Of a stretch of DNA of 64,000 nucleotides, positions 26,952 to 35,459 are shown piece by piece. The notes under the pieces were generated by a model. The model was given only the letters and a program-made list of their open reading frames with translations, was not told where the DNA came from and searched no databases. The stretch is taken from positions 18,455 to 82,454 of the forward strand of contig JAHCKS010000013.1 of NCBI GenBank assembly GCA_026125665.1, written 5' to 3'. Source of the DNA: Rubrivivax sp. Its GTDB lineage: Bacteria; Pseudomonadota; Gammaproteobacteria; Burkholderiales; Burkholderiaceae_C. The translations under genes and the position numbers were made by a program. Positions within the stretch are counted from its first letter, which is position 1. The number at the start of each line of letters is the position of its first letter.

Positions 26952-27372
26952 CACGAACATCCTGGTCTATGCGCACCGGGCGGACTCGCCGTTTCACGAG
27001 CGCGCACGATCCGCACTCGAGTCACTCGCCGGCGGGGGTCGGGAGTGGGCCATTCCCTGGCCTTGCGCGCACGAATTCTTCGCGATCGTGACTCATCCTC
27101 GAATCTACAAGACCGCCACACCACCCGAAACGGCGTTTGCCCAACTGCGCGCCTTGCATGCGCTTGCCAGCCTTGCGTTCATCGCGGAAGCTGACGATCA
27201 CCTCGAGCGCCTCGAACCCTTGGCGCTGACCGCCAAGGCGCAAGGCAGTGCCATCCACGATGCGCGCATCGCCGCGATCTGCTTGTCGCACGGCGTGGCC
27301 GAACTGTGGTCGGCCGACCGCGACTTCGCCCGATTCCCGGCTCTGGCCGTCCGCAATCCTCTTGTCGCCTGA
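26938..27372 (+). CDS. vapC: VapC-family PIN-domain ribonuclease toxin
   Basis: A 144-residue PIN-domain endoribonuclease toxin. The acidic metal-binding residues are in order: Asp in VIAVDTNILVYAH (residue 5), Glu in CAHEFFAIV, Asp in IHDARIAAICL and Asp in WSADRDFARFP. VapC toxins cleave tRNA or rRNA and are neutralised by the cognate VapB. It starts at the GTG (26938) inside the end of vapB, so the two are translationally coupled. The pair is intact although flanked by gene fragments. Confidence 0.88.
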   Translation: MIAVDTNILVYAHRADSPFHERARSALESLAGGGREWAIPWPCAHEFFAIVTHPRIYKTATPPETAFAQLRALHALASLAFIAEADDHLERLEPLALTAKAQGSAIHDARIAAICLSHGVAELWSADRDFARFPALAVRNPLVA

Positions 27373-27393
27373 CCACGAGCAGAGATTGCCGGC

Positions 27394-27457
27394 GGTGAGG
27401 TACCTCGGCATCGAAGTCGAAGACGCCCTGGAGATCTCGGAACAGACCGAGATCTGA
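27394..27457 (+). pseudogene. C-terminal fragment of a tyrosine integrase
   Basis: The frame ending in TGA at 27457 reads VRYLGIEVEDALEISEQTEI. This looks like the last 20 residues of phage-type site-specific integrases, where it follows the catalytic-Tyr segment (TVRYLG). The rest of the gene is absent; vapC ends 22 bp upstream. It is a relic from an excised or deleted mobile element. Confidence 0.55.
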
Positions 27458-27495
27458 GAGTGTCGCTGGCGGCCACCCGGGGCGGCGCCTCCAGG

Positions 27496-27640
27496 TGGCC
27501 GCCTTCTGTGGCCGCTTTGCGGCGCGGGCAGTCACGATGAGCGACAAGGGGACGCCACGCTCGTCCACCAGGAGGTGGCGCTTGCTCCCGTTTTCTTCCC
27601 CGATCCGTCGGGTTGGGCCCGACGGCTTGCTGTGCGGCCC
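27496..27640 (-). pseudogene. fragment of an IS5-type DDE transposase, frameshifted
   Basis: Read on the minus strand, one frame gives AVGPNPTDRG and, after a frameshift, the next gives NGSKRHLLVDERGVPLSLIV. Together these are the recognisable central segment of IS5-family (IS4/IS5 superfamily) transposases around the second catalytic Asp (LLVD). Both sides are missing, and homology is lost after LIVTA. The remnant ends three bases from the stop codon of the adjacent oxidoreductase gene. Confidence 0.65.
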
Positions 27641-27642
27641 GC

Positions 27643-29160
27643 TCAAGCCAGCAACACCAGCGCCCCGCTCGTCGCCCTGCGCTCCAGCCGCGCATGCGCC
27701 TCGGCCGCGCCAGCCAGCGAGTGCCGTTCCACCGGCGGCAGCTTCAGCGTGCCATCGGCGAGCGCCGCCCACAGCCTCGTCGCGCGCCGCTCCAGCTCGC
27801 CGCGCGTGGCCACGTAGTCGAAGACCACCGGCCGCGAGAAGGTGATGCTCTTGGCCAGCAGCGCGTGCGTGTCCACCTGCGCCAGCGCGCCGGTGGCGTT
27901 GCCCAGGCTGATCCAGTGGCCGCGGCGGGCGAGTGCCGCGAGGTTCTCGTCGCGCGCGGCTTCGCCCAGGCCGTCGATCAGCACGTCGGCGCCGCTGCCG
28001 CCGGTGGCCTGCTTCACCGCGTCGGCGAAGCGGTAGCCGCGTTCGCCGAGGACGATGACGTGCTCGCAGCCATACTCGCGTGCGAGCCGCGCCTTCGCAT
28101 CGCTCGAGACGGTGCCGATGACGGTGGCGCCGAGCTTGCGCGCCCACGCGCACACGAGCAGACCGACGCCGCCCGCCGCCGCGTGCACGAGCAAGCGGGC
28201 GCCTGGGCCGCCGCGCGTGCCGCCACGGCGGTCGAGCTGCGCCAGGTCGTGCACCAGGACCTCGGCCGTCAGCCCCTTCAGCAGCAGCGCGGCGGCGGTC
28301 TCGTCTTCGACCGCGGGCGGCAGCCGCACCACCCAGTCGGCGGGCACGTTGCGCACGTGGCAGTAGCTGCCGGGCACCGGGCCGAGATAGGCGACGCGGT
28401 CGCCTTCGAGGAAACCGTGCACGCCCTCGCCGCAGTCGAGCACGCTGCCCGCGGCCTCCATGCCCGGCGTGCCCCCTTCGGCCAGCATCGCGGGGATCCA
28501 GCCGCGGCGCTGGTAGATGTCGATGAAGTTCACGCCGACGGCGCGCTGGCGGATGCGCACCTCGCCCGGGCCGGGGGCGGGGCAGTCGGCGTCTTCGAGC
28601 TGCATCTGCTCGGGCCCGCCATAACGCTTGACGACGACGCGGCGCGAGGCCACGGGCAGCGCGCGCGGCAGGGCCACCATCGCCGCATCGCGCGTCGAGC
28701 CGGGCGCGCGCAGGTCACCACCTTCGCGCAGATGCTTGCGCAGGTTCTCGAAGCCCGCCTCGTACACGCCCTGAGCCACCATGTCGGTGAGCTCGCGCTC
28801 CATGCCCGGCGGCGTGGCGAAGGTGCTCTCCCAGTGCCAGAAGGTGCGGTTGCCGTCGGTCACCGGCTTCAGCGTCACGGTGGCCACGTAGCGCTGCAGC
28901 GGCACGGTGGCTTCGACGATGCAGTAGGTGCTCTTCCAGTGGTGGTCGTCCAGCGTCAGCAGTTGCTCGCGGATGTGGTTGCCGTCCTTCAGGGTGAAGT
29001 TGCGCACGCAGCCGACCTGGTCGCTCTTCTCGCCGCGCTCGATGCGGCTCGTGTCCACCACGGCGTGCCACTGGTCGTGGCTGTTGAAGTCGCGGATGAC
29101 GGCCCAGACGCGCTCGATCGGCGCGTCGATGATGGTCGAGCGGACGACCCTCTGCAGCAC
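27643..29160 (-). CDS. SRPBCC domain fused to quinone oxidoreductase (MDR family)
   Basis: A 505-residue two-domain protein. Residues about 1-150 form a START/SRPBCC ligand-binding domain (STIIDAPIERVWAVIRDFNS, VGCVRNFTL). After a linker containing SRRVVVKRYGGPEQMQLED, residues about 172-505 form an NADPH:quinone oxidoreductase/zinc-independent alcohol-dehydrogenase domain. That domain has VGVNFIDIYQRRG, GMEAAGSVLDCGEGV and the dinucleotide loop HAAAGGVGLLVCAWARKLGA. These parts are normally separate proteins. The upstream neighbour, 7 bp away, is a stand-alone SRPBCC paralogue of the N-terminal domain. It is the last gene of the minus-strand cluster and is bounded by transposase debris. Confidence 0.87.
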   Translation of the reverse strand: MLQRVVRSTIIDAPIERVWAVIRDFNSHDQWHAVVDTSRIERGEKSDQVGCVRNFTLKDGNHIREQLLTLDDHHWKSTYCIVEATVPLQRYVATVTLKPVTDGNRTFWHWESTFATPPGMERELTDMVAQGVYEAGFENLRKHLREGGDLRAPGSTRDAAMVALPRALPVASRRVVVKRYGGPEQMQLEDADCPAPGPGEVRIRQRAVGVNFIDIYQRRGWIPAMLAEGGTPGMEAAGSVLDCGEGVHGFLEGDRVAYLGPVPGSYCHVRNVPADWVVRLPPAVEDETAAALLLKGLTAEVLVHDLAQLDRRGGTRGGPGARLLVHAAAGGVGLLVCAWARKLGATVIGTVSSDAKARLAREYGCEHVIVLGERGYRFADAVKQATGGSGADVLIDGLGEAARDENLAALARRGHWISLGNATGALAQVDTHALLAKSITFSRPVVFDYVATRGELERRATRLWAALADGTLKLPPVERHSLAGAAEAHARLERRATSGALVLLA

Positions 29161-29167
29161 GGTGGAG

Positions 29168-29608
29168 CTACCGACGCGAGAAGTGCCGCTTCAGTGCGTC
29201 GAAGCCGCCCTGGAAGACGCCGTTGCCGACGAGCTCGGTCAGCTCGTGCTCGCGGCCTTCGGCGCAGTCGAACTCGGCGCTCCACTCCGCGAACGTGCGC
29301 CCACCGTCGGTGACGGGCGAGAGCTTCAGCGTCGCCACGTAGTTGGCCACGCCCATCGGGCTTTCGAGGATCTCGTAGATGCAGGTGTAGTCGTAGTCGG
29401 AGAGCGCCAGCAGCCGCTCGCGGATCATGCCGCCTTCGCGCGTGTGGAAGTGGCGGATGCAGCCGACGCGGTCGGATGGTTCGTTGTTCTCGATGCGGCT
29501 GTCGGCGATGCCCGGGTGCCACAGCGGCAGCGCGTTGAAGTCGCGGATGCGGCCCCACACCGTGTCGGCGGCGGCATCGATGACGGAGGAGACGTAGACG
29601 CGGATCAT
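29168..29608 (-). CDS. SRPBCC (polyketide cyclase/START-like) family protein
   Basis: A 146-residue ligand-binding helix-grip protein: MIRVYVSSVIDAAADTVWGR, FNALPLWHPGIADSRIE, VGCIRHFHTREGG, and the long C-terminal helix region HELTELVGNGVFQGGFDALK. It closely parallels the N-terminal half of the next gene (shared VGC.R.F and GVFQGGFDALK/GVYEAGFENLR patterns), so the two domains arose by duplication. Such proteins bind hydrophobic ligands or act as aromatase/cyclase-like enzymes; a dehydratase-like or carrier role in the cluster is possible. The ATG at 29608 is used because earlier in-frame residues are Arg-rich and non-native. Confidence 0.82.
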   Translation of the reverse strand: MIRVYVSSVIDAAADTVWGRIRDFNALPLWHPGIADSRIENNEPSDRVGCIRHFHTREGGMIRERLLALSDYDYTCIYEILESPMGVANYVATLKLSPVTDGGRTFAEWSAEFDCAEGREHELTELVGNGVFQGGFDALKRHFSRR

Positions 29609-29627
29609 CGCTTCGGCGCCCGGGCGC

Positions 29628-31328
29628 TCACTCCTTCTTGGCCGGCCCGGCCGCCGGCGGCAGCGCCGCCGCGCCGCCCGCCGCACCGGCGGTGAGGCGC
29701 TGGATGTCGCCGCCCTCCAGCCCGATCTCGCGCAGCAGCTGGTCGACGATCGGCGCCTGCGCCCGGAAGCGCAGCGCCGAGTTCACCACGCTGTCGGCGA
29801 AGCCGGCGTTGTGGCCATTCTCCGAGGCGCCGCCCCCGCCGCCGCCGGCCAGGCCCTCGACGTGCAGGATCTTGATGCCCTCGATGCGCTCCATCGGGCG
29901 CACCGCCTCGCGGATGATGGCCTCGGCCTTGGCCACGAGCGCCAGGCGCAGCGCCGAGGCACGCGCCTCGGGGCTCAGCACGTTCTGCGCCTCGTTCATC
30001 ATGCGCGTCGCGTCGGCCTCGGCCTCGGCGCGGATGCGCGCGGCGATGGTGCGGATCTTCTCCGCGTCGGCGTCGGCTTCGGCCTGCGCGCGGATGGCGG
30101 CGCCGCGGTCCTCGCTCGCGGCCTTCTCGGCCTTGGCGGCGAGCGTCAGGCGCAGCGCCTCGCGTTCGGCGGCCTGGCGTGCACCGATGATCTCGATGGC
30201 CTTCTTGCGCTCGGCCATCTCGACCTCGCGCGCGGTGAACACCTTCTCCTCGGCGGCGACGGCCATCGCACGCGCCGCCTCGGCCTCGGCCAGCGCCTCG
30301 CTCTGCGCCTTGCTCGCGCGCGCGATGGCGATGGCGCGCTGCTGCTCGGCGAGCTCCAGCGCCTTGCGCCGCTCGATCTCGGCGGCCTGGATGGCGCGCT
30401 CCTTGCCGATGCGCTCCTGCTCGAGGCTCTGCTCGCTGCGGATGCGCGCCGCGTCGATGGCCTGCCGGGCGGTGATCTGCGCGCCTTCGGCGTCCTGCTC
30501 GCGCTGCGCGCGCTCGGCGGCCAGCTCGGCGCGCTGGCGCGCCCGTGCGATCTCCACCTCGCGCTGCTGCGTCAGGCGAGCCTGCTCGGCCTCGCGGTCG
30601 ATCTCCAGGCTCAGCTTCTCGGCCTCGAGGTTCTTGTTGCGGATGGCCACCAGCGTGTCCTGCTCGACGTCGTTGCGCTGCTTCTTGCGCCGCTCGATCT
30701 GCTCGGTCAGGCGCGTCAGGCCCTCGGCGTCGAAGGCGTTGCTCGGGTTGAAGAACTCCATCGCCGTCTGGTCGAGCTGCGTCAGGCTCGCGCTCTCGAG
30801 CTCCAGGCCGTTCTTCGTCAGGTCCTCGGCCACGGCCTCGCGCACGCGCTTCACGTAGCTGCCGCGCTTCTCGTGCAGCTCCTCCATCGTCATCTCGGCG
30901 GCGGCGGTGCGCAGCGCGTCGATGAACTTGCCCTCGACCAGCTCCTTCAGCTGCTCGGGCTCCATCGTGCGCAGGCCGAGCGTCTGTGCCGCCGCGGCCA
31001 CCGCGTCGGCGTTGGCGGCCACGCGCACGTAGAACTCGGCGATGACGTCCACGCGCATGCGGTCCTTCGTGATGAGCGCCTTGTCGCGGCCGCGGCTCAC
31101 CTCCAGGCGCAGCGTGTTCATGTTCACCGGGATCACGTCGTGCACGATCGGCAGCACGAAGGCGCCGCCGTCGAGCACCACCTTCTGCCCGCCGAGGCCC
31201 GTGCGCACGAACGCACGCTCCTTGGAGCTGCGCAGGTACAGCCAGTGCAGCAGCCACACGACGATGGCGACGACGATCGCGACGACGATCAGCGCGAGGA
31301 TGAAGCTGCCGAATTCAGCGCCGGTCAT
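29628..31328 (-). CDS. flotillin/YqiK-like SPFH domain protein
   Basis: A 566-residue membrane-anchored scaffold protein. One N-terminal transmembrane helix (about 8-28, FILALIVVAIVVAIVVWLL) is followed by an SPFH (stomatin/prohibitin/flotillin) domain (about 40-205). A very long Ala/Glu/Arg-rich coiled coil spans about 210-490, and a Gly/Ala-rich C-terminal tail includes SENGHNAGFADSVVNSALRF. This is the YqiK/FloT architecture, associated with functional membrane microdomains. It usually sits beside a yqiJ/NfeD-type gene, which is missing here. Instead it lies in a transporter/catabolic cluster, 46 bp after the TIM-barrel gene. Confidence 0.88.
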   Translation of the reverse strand: MTGAEFGSFILALIVVAIVVAIVVWLLHWLYLRSSKERAFVRTGLGGQKVVLDGGAFVLPIVHDVIPVNMNTLRLEVSRGRDKALITKDRMRVDVIAEFYVRVAANADAVAAAAQTLGLRTMEPEQLKELVEGKFIDALRTAAAEMTMEELHEKRGSYVKRVREAVAEDLTKNGLELESASLTQLDQTAMEFFNPSNAFDAEGLTRLTEQIERRKKQRNDVEQDTLVAIRNKNLEAEKLSLEIDREAEQARLTQQREVEIARARQRAELAAERAQREQDAEGAQITARQAIDAARIRSEQSLEQERIGKERAIQAAEIERRKALELAEQQRAIAIARASKAQSEALAEAEAARAMAVAAEEKVFTAREVEMAERKKAIEIIGARQAAEREALRLTLAAKAEKAASEDRGAAIRAQAEADADAEKIRTIAARIRAEAEADATRMMNEAQNVLSPEARASALRLALVAKAEAIIREAVRPMERIEGIKILHVEGLAGGGGGGASENGHNAGFADSVVNSALRFRAQAPIVDQLLREIGLEGGDIQRLTAGAAGGAAALPPAAGPAKKE

Positions 31329-31373
31329 GGTGGGTCTCCTGGATCTCTCTCGAAGTCTCTGTCGAAGTCGGGC

Positions 31374-32204
31374 TCATCGGGTCATCTGCGTGAACCGCCG
31401 CGTGGTCTCGGTCAGCGCCACCTCGGCGGGCAGGCGCTCCATCGAGCTGGCGCCATAGAAGCCGTGCACGCCGGGGCAGTGCCTGAGGATGTACTGCGCA
31501 TCGTCGGGCGTGGCAATGGGGCCGCCGTGGCACAGCACGATGACGTCGGGCTTGACGGCCTTGGCCTCGCCGGCCCAGGCGTTGATGGGGTCGACGCAGT
31601 CCTTCAGCTTCAGCGCCGTGCCGGCGCCGATGGTGCCGCCGGTGGTGAGGCCCATGTGGCACACGACGATGTCGGCGCCGGCCTTGGCCATGGCGCGCGC
31701 CTCTTCGGCGCCGAAGACGTACGGCGTGGTCAGCAGGTCGAGCGCGTGCGCGCGCTCGATCATCTCCACCTCGAGCCCGTAGCCCATGCCCGTTTCCTCG
31801 AGGTTGGCGCGGAAGGTGCCGTCGATGAGGCCGACGGTGGGGAAGTTCTGCACGCCGGAGAAGCCGAGGTCGATGAGGCGGCGGAGGAACTGGTCGGCGA
31901 TCATGAACGGATCGGTGCCGTTCACGCCGGCCAGCACCGGCGTGCGCCTGACCACCGGCAGCACCTCGCGCGCCATCTCGCAGACGATCTCGTTGGCGTT
32001 GCCGTAGGCCAGCACGCCGGCGAGCGAACCGCGCCCGGCCATGCGGTAGCGGCCCGAGTTGTAGATGACGATGAGGTCGATGCCGCCGGCTTCCTCGCAC
32101 TTGGCCGAAAGGCCCGTGCCGGCGCCGCCGCCGATGATGGGCCGGCCGGCGGCGATCTTCGCGTGCAGGCGGCCGAGCAGTTCGTGGCGGGCGATGCGGG
32201 GCAT
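31374..32204 (-). CDS. phosphoenolpyruvate hydrolase family TIM-barrel protein
   Basis: A 276-residue single-domain protein of the 'PEP hydrolase'/TIM-barrel signal-transduction family. Motifs: [63 protein letters not shown] and [10 protein letters not shown]. In tomato Tm-1 and many bacteria this domain is linked to the UPF0261 ATP-binding domain. Here that domain is the C-terminal half of the gene immediately upstream (24 bp), so the two proteins probably form a complex. The enzymatic activity of the family is not firmly established. ATG at 32204. Confidence 0.85.
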   Translation of the reverse strand: MPRIARHELLGRLHAKIAAGRPIIGGGAGTGLSAKCEEAGGIDLIVIYNSGRYRMAGRGSLAGVLAYGNANEIVCEMAREVLPVVRRTPVLAGVNGTDPFMIADQFLRRLIDLGFSGVQNFPTVGLIDGTFRANLEETGMGYGLEVEMIERAHALDLLTTPYVFGAEEARAMAKAGADIVVCHMGLTTGGTIGAGTALKLKDCVDPINAWAGEAKAVKPDVIVLCHGGPIATPDDAQYILRHCPGVHGFYGASSMERLPAEVALTETTRRFTQMTR

Positions 32205-32227
32205 GGGAGTCTCTGTGCGACAGTCGC

Positions 32228-34513
32228 TCAGGCGCGGCGGGCGGAGTTGTCGTGCGCCGGCGCGATCTCGCGCCAGGCCGCCACCAGCGCGTCGGCGAAG
32301 GCCTCGTCGTTGATGTGGTGCGGCAGGCGCACGAGCTTGCGGTCGGCCCCGGCGCGGAAGCGCTGGGCGAGGGTGTCGAAGAGCGCGCGGTCGGCCTCGG
32401 GGTCGTGGAAGGGGCCGCCGGGCTTGTCGAGCGCCGAGACGCCGCCCTCGGGGATGAGGAAACGCACGGGCCCGCGCATCGCGTTGAGCTTGCCGGCGAT
32501 GAACTCGCCGATGGCGCGGCACTCGTCGGCGGTGGTGCGCATCAGCGTGACGTTGGCGTTGTGCCTGACGAGGCGCCGGCCGGCGTGGCGCGCGGGCACC
32601 GTGTCCCAGGCACCGAAGTTCACCATGTCGAGCGCGCCGCAGCTGCCGACGTACGGGACGGCGTGCCGAGCGAAGACGTCCAGTCGTGTCGGGCCGGCAC
32701 TGAGCACGCCGCCGCCGATCTCGTCGGCGATCTCGGTCGTGCTGACGTCGATGACGCCTTCGAGCAGGTGGCTCTCGGCGAGCTTCTCCATGCTCTGCCC
32801 GCCGGTGCCGGTGGCGTGGAAGACGAGGCAGTCGTAGGTGTCCGCCAGGCGTTTGGTCACCGCCTGCACGCAGGGCGTGGTGACGCCGAACATCGTCAGG
32901 CCGAGCGCGGGCTTGTGCACCGGCTGCGCCGCGCCGTCCGTCGCCGGCGCGTGCGTGATCATGCCGGCCAGCGCATGCGCGGCATTGGCCAGCACCTTCT
33001 CGCTGATGCGGTTGATGCCCTGCACGTCGGTCACCGAGTACATCATGCAGATGTCGCTCGGGCCGACGTAGGGGCGCGTGTCGCCGCTGGCCATGGTGCT
33101 GACCATCACCTTGGGCACGCCCACCGGCAGCGCGCGCATGGCCGGCGTGGCGAGCGAGGTGCCGCCCGAGCCGCCGGCGGAGACGAGGCCACCCAGGTCG
33201 CGCCGCGTGCGAATGAAGTGCTCGAAGGCGGTGGCCATCGCCGTGACGGCGCTGCCGCGCTCGCCGCTGAAGACCGCCGCTTCGCCCTGCGGGTGATGGC
33301 GCGCCACCTCGCGCGGGTGGATGCTCGCCGTGCTCGTCTTGCCGCTCGTCGAGAGGTCGACGGTGACGACGCGCAGGCCCAGCTTCTCGAGGCACTGGCG
33401 CAGGAAGAAGAGCTCGCGGCCCTTGGTGTCGAAGGTGCCGGCGACGTAGGCGGCGCGGCCGCTGGTGGCGGCCACGGGGAAGGGCAGCACCGTGCCGGCA
33501 GCCGGAACCGAAGGGGGCGGGCGCCGGCCGGCCGCGTCGGCCGCGCCATCGTCGCGAGGCCCGTCACCGCCGGGCAACGGCGCCGACGGCATCGGCGCCG
33601 CGGCCGACGCGGCGCTCCAGCGGTTGAAGCCGCCGCCGGCGCGCGGCGCCATGGCGTCGAGCGAGGGCCCGCCGCCCCCATGTTCGCGGCGCACGGTGTA
33701 CACGCGCGTCGGCGCGTCCGCCGCGGCCGGGGCCGGGGCCTCGGGTTCGGCGTCGTCGTCGCCCGGGCCGCTGCGCACGCCGAGCAGCCGCTCCTGCAGT
33801 GCGCGGTCGGCGGCGAGCTCGGCAGCCGGCATCAGCTCGGCGAGGCGGCCGTTGACCATCACGCCGATGCGGTCGGCCACGTCGAGCGCGACGCCGAGGT
33901 TCTGCTCGATCAGCAGCACGGCGATGTCGCCCTCGGCGGCGAGCTGGCGCAGCGCCTGCGCCACCTGCTCGACGATGACTGGCGCCAGCCCCTCGGTGGG
34001 CTCGTCCATCACCAGCAGCCGCGGCTGCAGCAGCAGCGCGCGGCCGATGGCCAGCATCTGCTGTTCGCCGCCGGAGAGCTGCGCGCCGCCATGGCCCTTG
34101 CGTTCGGCCAGGCGCGGGAACATCGAGTAGACGCGGTCGACCTCGCGCCGGTTCGCGGCGACGAGCTTCAGCGTCTCGTCCACCGAGAGACTCGGCCAGA
34201 CGCGCCGGCCCTGCGGCACGTAGGCGATGCCACGTTTCGTGATCTCGTTGGGGCTGCGGCCGAGGATCTCCTCGCCGAGCAGGCGAACGCTGCCGCTGGC
34301 CGAGCCGAGCGCGTGGATGAGCCCGGTGACGGTGTTGCACAGCGTCGTCTTGCCCATGCCGTTGCGGCCGACGACGCCGAGCACGCCGCGCTCGATGGCG
34401 AAGGCCACGCCCTGCAGCGCGTGGGCGCGGCCGTAGTAGACGTCCAGGCCCTCGACGACGAGCACCGGCGCCTTCACCGCCGGCGTGTCGGAGTGACGCG
34501 ACCAGAGGGCCAT
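32228..34513 (-). CDS. LivF-type ABC ATPase fused to Tm-1-like (UPF0261) ATP-binding domain
   Basis: A 761-residue fusion. Residues about 17-247 are a branched-chain amino acid-type ABC ATPase (LivF): Walker [10 protein letters not shown] (49-57), Q-loop [10 protein letters not shown], signature LSGGEQQ (146-152), Walker [11 protein letters not shown] (167-176) and a switch region with LLIEQN. Residues about 248-350 are a low-complexity Ala/Pro/Gly linker. Residues about 351-761 are a Tm-1-like/UPF0261 domain beginning [20 protein letters not shown], with [19 protein letters not shown] and [16 protein letters not shown]. The UPF0261 half of plant Tm-1 binds ATP. The start overlaps the livG stop codon (TGATG). 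The reading frame is continuous across the linker, with no stop or restart signal seen. Confidence 0.88.
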   Translation of the reverse strand: MALWSRHSDTPAVKAPVLVVEGLDVYYGRAHALQGVAFAIERGVLGVVGRNGMGKTTLCNTVTGLIHALGSASGSVRLLGEEILGRSPNEITKRGIAYVPQGRRVWPSLSVDETLKLVAANRREVDRVYSMFPRLAERKGHGGAQLSGGEQQMLAIGRALLLQPRLLVMDEPTEGLAPVIVEQVAQALRQLAAEGDIAVLLIEQNLGVALDVADRIGVMVNGRLAELMPAAELAADRALQERLLGVRSGPGDDDAEPEAPAPAAADAPTRVYTVRREHGGGGPSLDAMAPRAGGGFNRWSAASAAAPMPSAPLPGGDGPRDDGAADAAGRRPPPSVPAAGTVLPFPVAATSGRAAYVAGTFDTKGRELFFLRQCLEKLGLRVVTVDLSTSGKTSTASIHPREVARHHPQGEAAVFSGERGSAVTAMATAFEHFIRTRRDLGGLVSAGGSGGTSLATPAMRALPVGVPKVMVSTMASGDTRPYVGPSDICMMYSVTDVQGINRISEKVLANAAHALAGMITHAPATDGAAQPVHKPALGLTMFGVTTPCVQAVTKRLADTYDCLVFHATGTGGQSMEKLAESHLLEGVIDVSTTEIADEIGGGVLSAGPTRLDVFARHAVPYVGSCGALDMVNFGAWDTVPARHAGRRLVRHNANVTLMRTTADECRAIGEFIAGKLNAMRGPVRFLIPEGGVSALDKPGGPFHDPEADRALFDTLAQRFRAGADRKLVRLPHHINDEAFADALVAAWREIAPAHDNSARRA

Positions 34514-35352
34514 CAGTGTTTCCCGCCCATGTAGATCGCCTGCACCTGGGCGTCGTTCTCGATCTGCTCGGGCGTGCCCGTCTTCAGCACCTGGCCGTTG
34601 TGCATCACCGTCACCTTCTCGGTGACGCGCAGCGCGATGTCGAGATCGTGCTCGATGAGCACGAAGCTCATGTGTCCCGGCAGCGAGCGCAGCAGCGCCA
34701 CCAGCTCGCGCCGCTCGGCGGGCGACAGGCCGGCCGCCGGCTCGTCGAAGAGGATGAGGCGCGGCGCCCCGGCGAGCGCCATGCCGATCTCGAGCTGGCG
34801 CTGCTGGCCGTGCGCGAGGTTGGCCACCGTCTCGCCGGCGATGTGCGCCAGGCGCGCGCGCTCGAGCAGCTCGTCGGTGGCGCGCTGCGACGCGTGCGCC
34901 GGCCCGGGGCGGCGGAAGCTGTAGCGGCCGTTGGCCACGCCGCGCACCGCGAGGAAGAGGTTGTCGCGCACCGTGAGCTCGCGGAACAGCAGCGAGCTCT
35001 GGTAGGTGCGTCTGAGCCCCTTGCGGATGCGCTCGTGCGGCGGCAGCTCGGTGATGTCCTCGCCGAAGAAGCGGATGCGCCCGCTCGTGGGGGGGAAGTC
35101 GCCGGTGATGGCGTTGAACAGCGTCGTCTTGCCCGCCCCGTTGCTGCCCAGCACGGCGTACTTCTGGCCCGCGGCCACGCTCAGCGAGACATCGTCCACC
35201 GCGCGCAACGCGCCGAAGGCGCGCGTCACGTTCTCCAGCACCAGCGCGTCGTTGGAGGCGAGCGTCGAGGCCGAAGACGAAGGCGAGGGCGGCGCGCCGC
35301 GCACGAGTGCGCGCGCGGCGGCCGCCGGACGAAGCTGCGTGATCGAGGCCAT
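34513..35352 (-). CDS. livG: branched-chain amino acid-type ABC transporter ATPase (LivG)
   Basis: A 279-residue ATP-binding subunit of a hydrophobic amino acid transporter-type importer. Walker [10 protein letters not shown] (about 68-76), the Q-loop region [19 protein letters not shown], signature-like [12 protein letters not shown] (the LivG variant of LSGGQ), Walker [13 protein letters not shown] and the switch His in [10 protein letters not shown] are all present. About 35 N-terminal residues ([17 protein letters not shown]...) extend beyond the domain. It pairs with the LivF half of the following fusion to power the LivHM channel. A 48-bp dispersed repeat separates it from the substrate-binding protein gene. 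Confidence 0.9.
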   Translation of the reverse strand: MASITQLRPAAAARALVRGAPPSPSSSASTLASNDALVLENVTRAFGALRAVDDVSLSVAAGQKYAVLGSNGAGKTTLFNAITGDFPPTSGRIRFFGEDITELPPHERIRKGLRRTYQSSLLFRELTVRDNLFLAVRGVANGRYSFRRPGPAHASQRATDELLERARLAHIAGETVANLAHGQQRQLEIGMALAGAPRLILFDEPAAGLSPAERRELVALLRSLPGHMSFVLIEHDLDIALRVTEKVTVMHNGQVLKTGTPEQIENDAQVQAIYMGGKH

Positions 35353-35379
35353 GCGCGCGGGTCAACCCAGCCCAGCGGA

Positions 35380-35427
35380 CGCCGCGGATCCGGCTTTGCC
35401 GGTCCGCTGGCGTTGCCCCCTGGGGGG
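35380..35427. repeat. 48-bp dispersed repeat (family 2), inverted copy
   Basis: Reverse complement of 48405-48452 with 47 of 48 bases identical; the unit contains GCGGACCGGCAAAGCCGGAT. It is imperfectly palindromic. It is followed by a GC-rich CGCCGAAGGCGCTTCGGGG stretch. It sits between the livK-like and livG genes, a position where it could cut down read-through from the abundant binding-protein message. Confidence 0.8.
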
Positions 35428-35459
35428 AGGCGCCGAAGGCGCTTCGGGGGGGGCGAAGG

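Noticed and set aside
26205-27640. Integrated prophage or integrative element
   Set aside because: Only C-terminal or internal fragments of an integrase and a transposase are present; no att repeats, structural or replication genes were seen.
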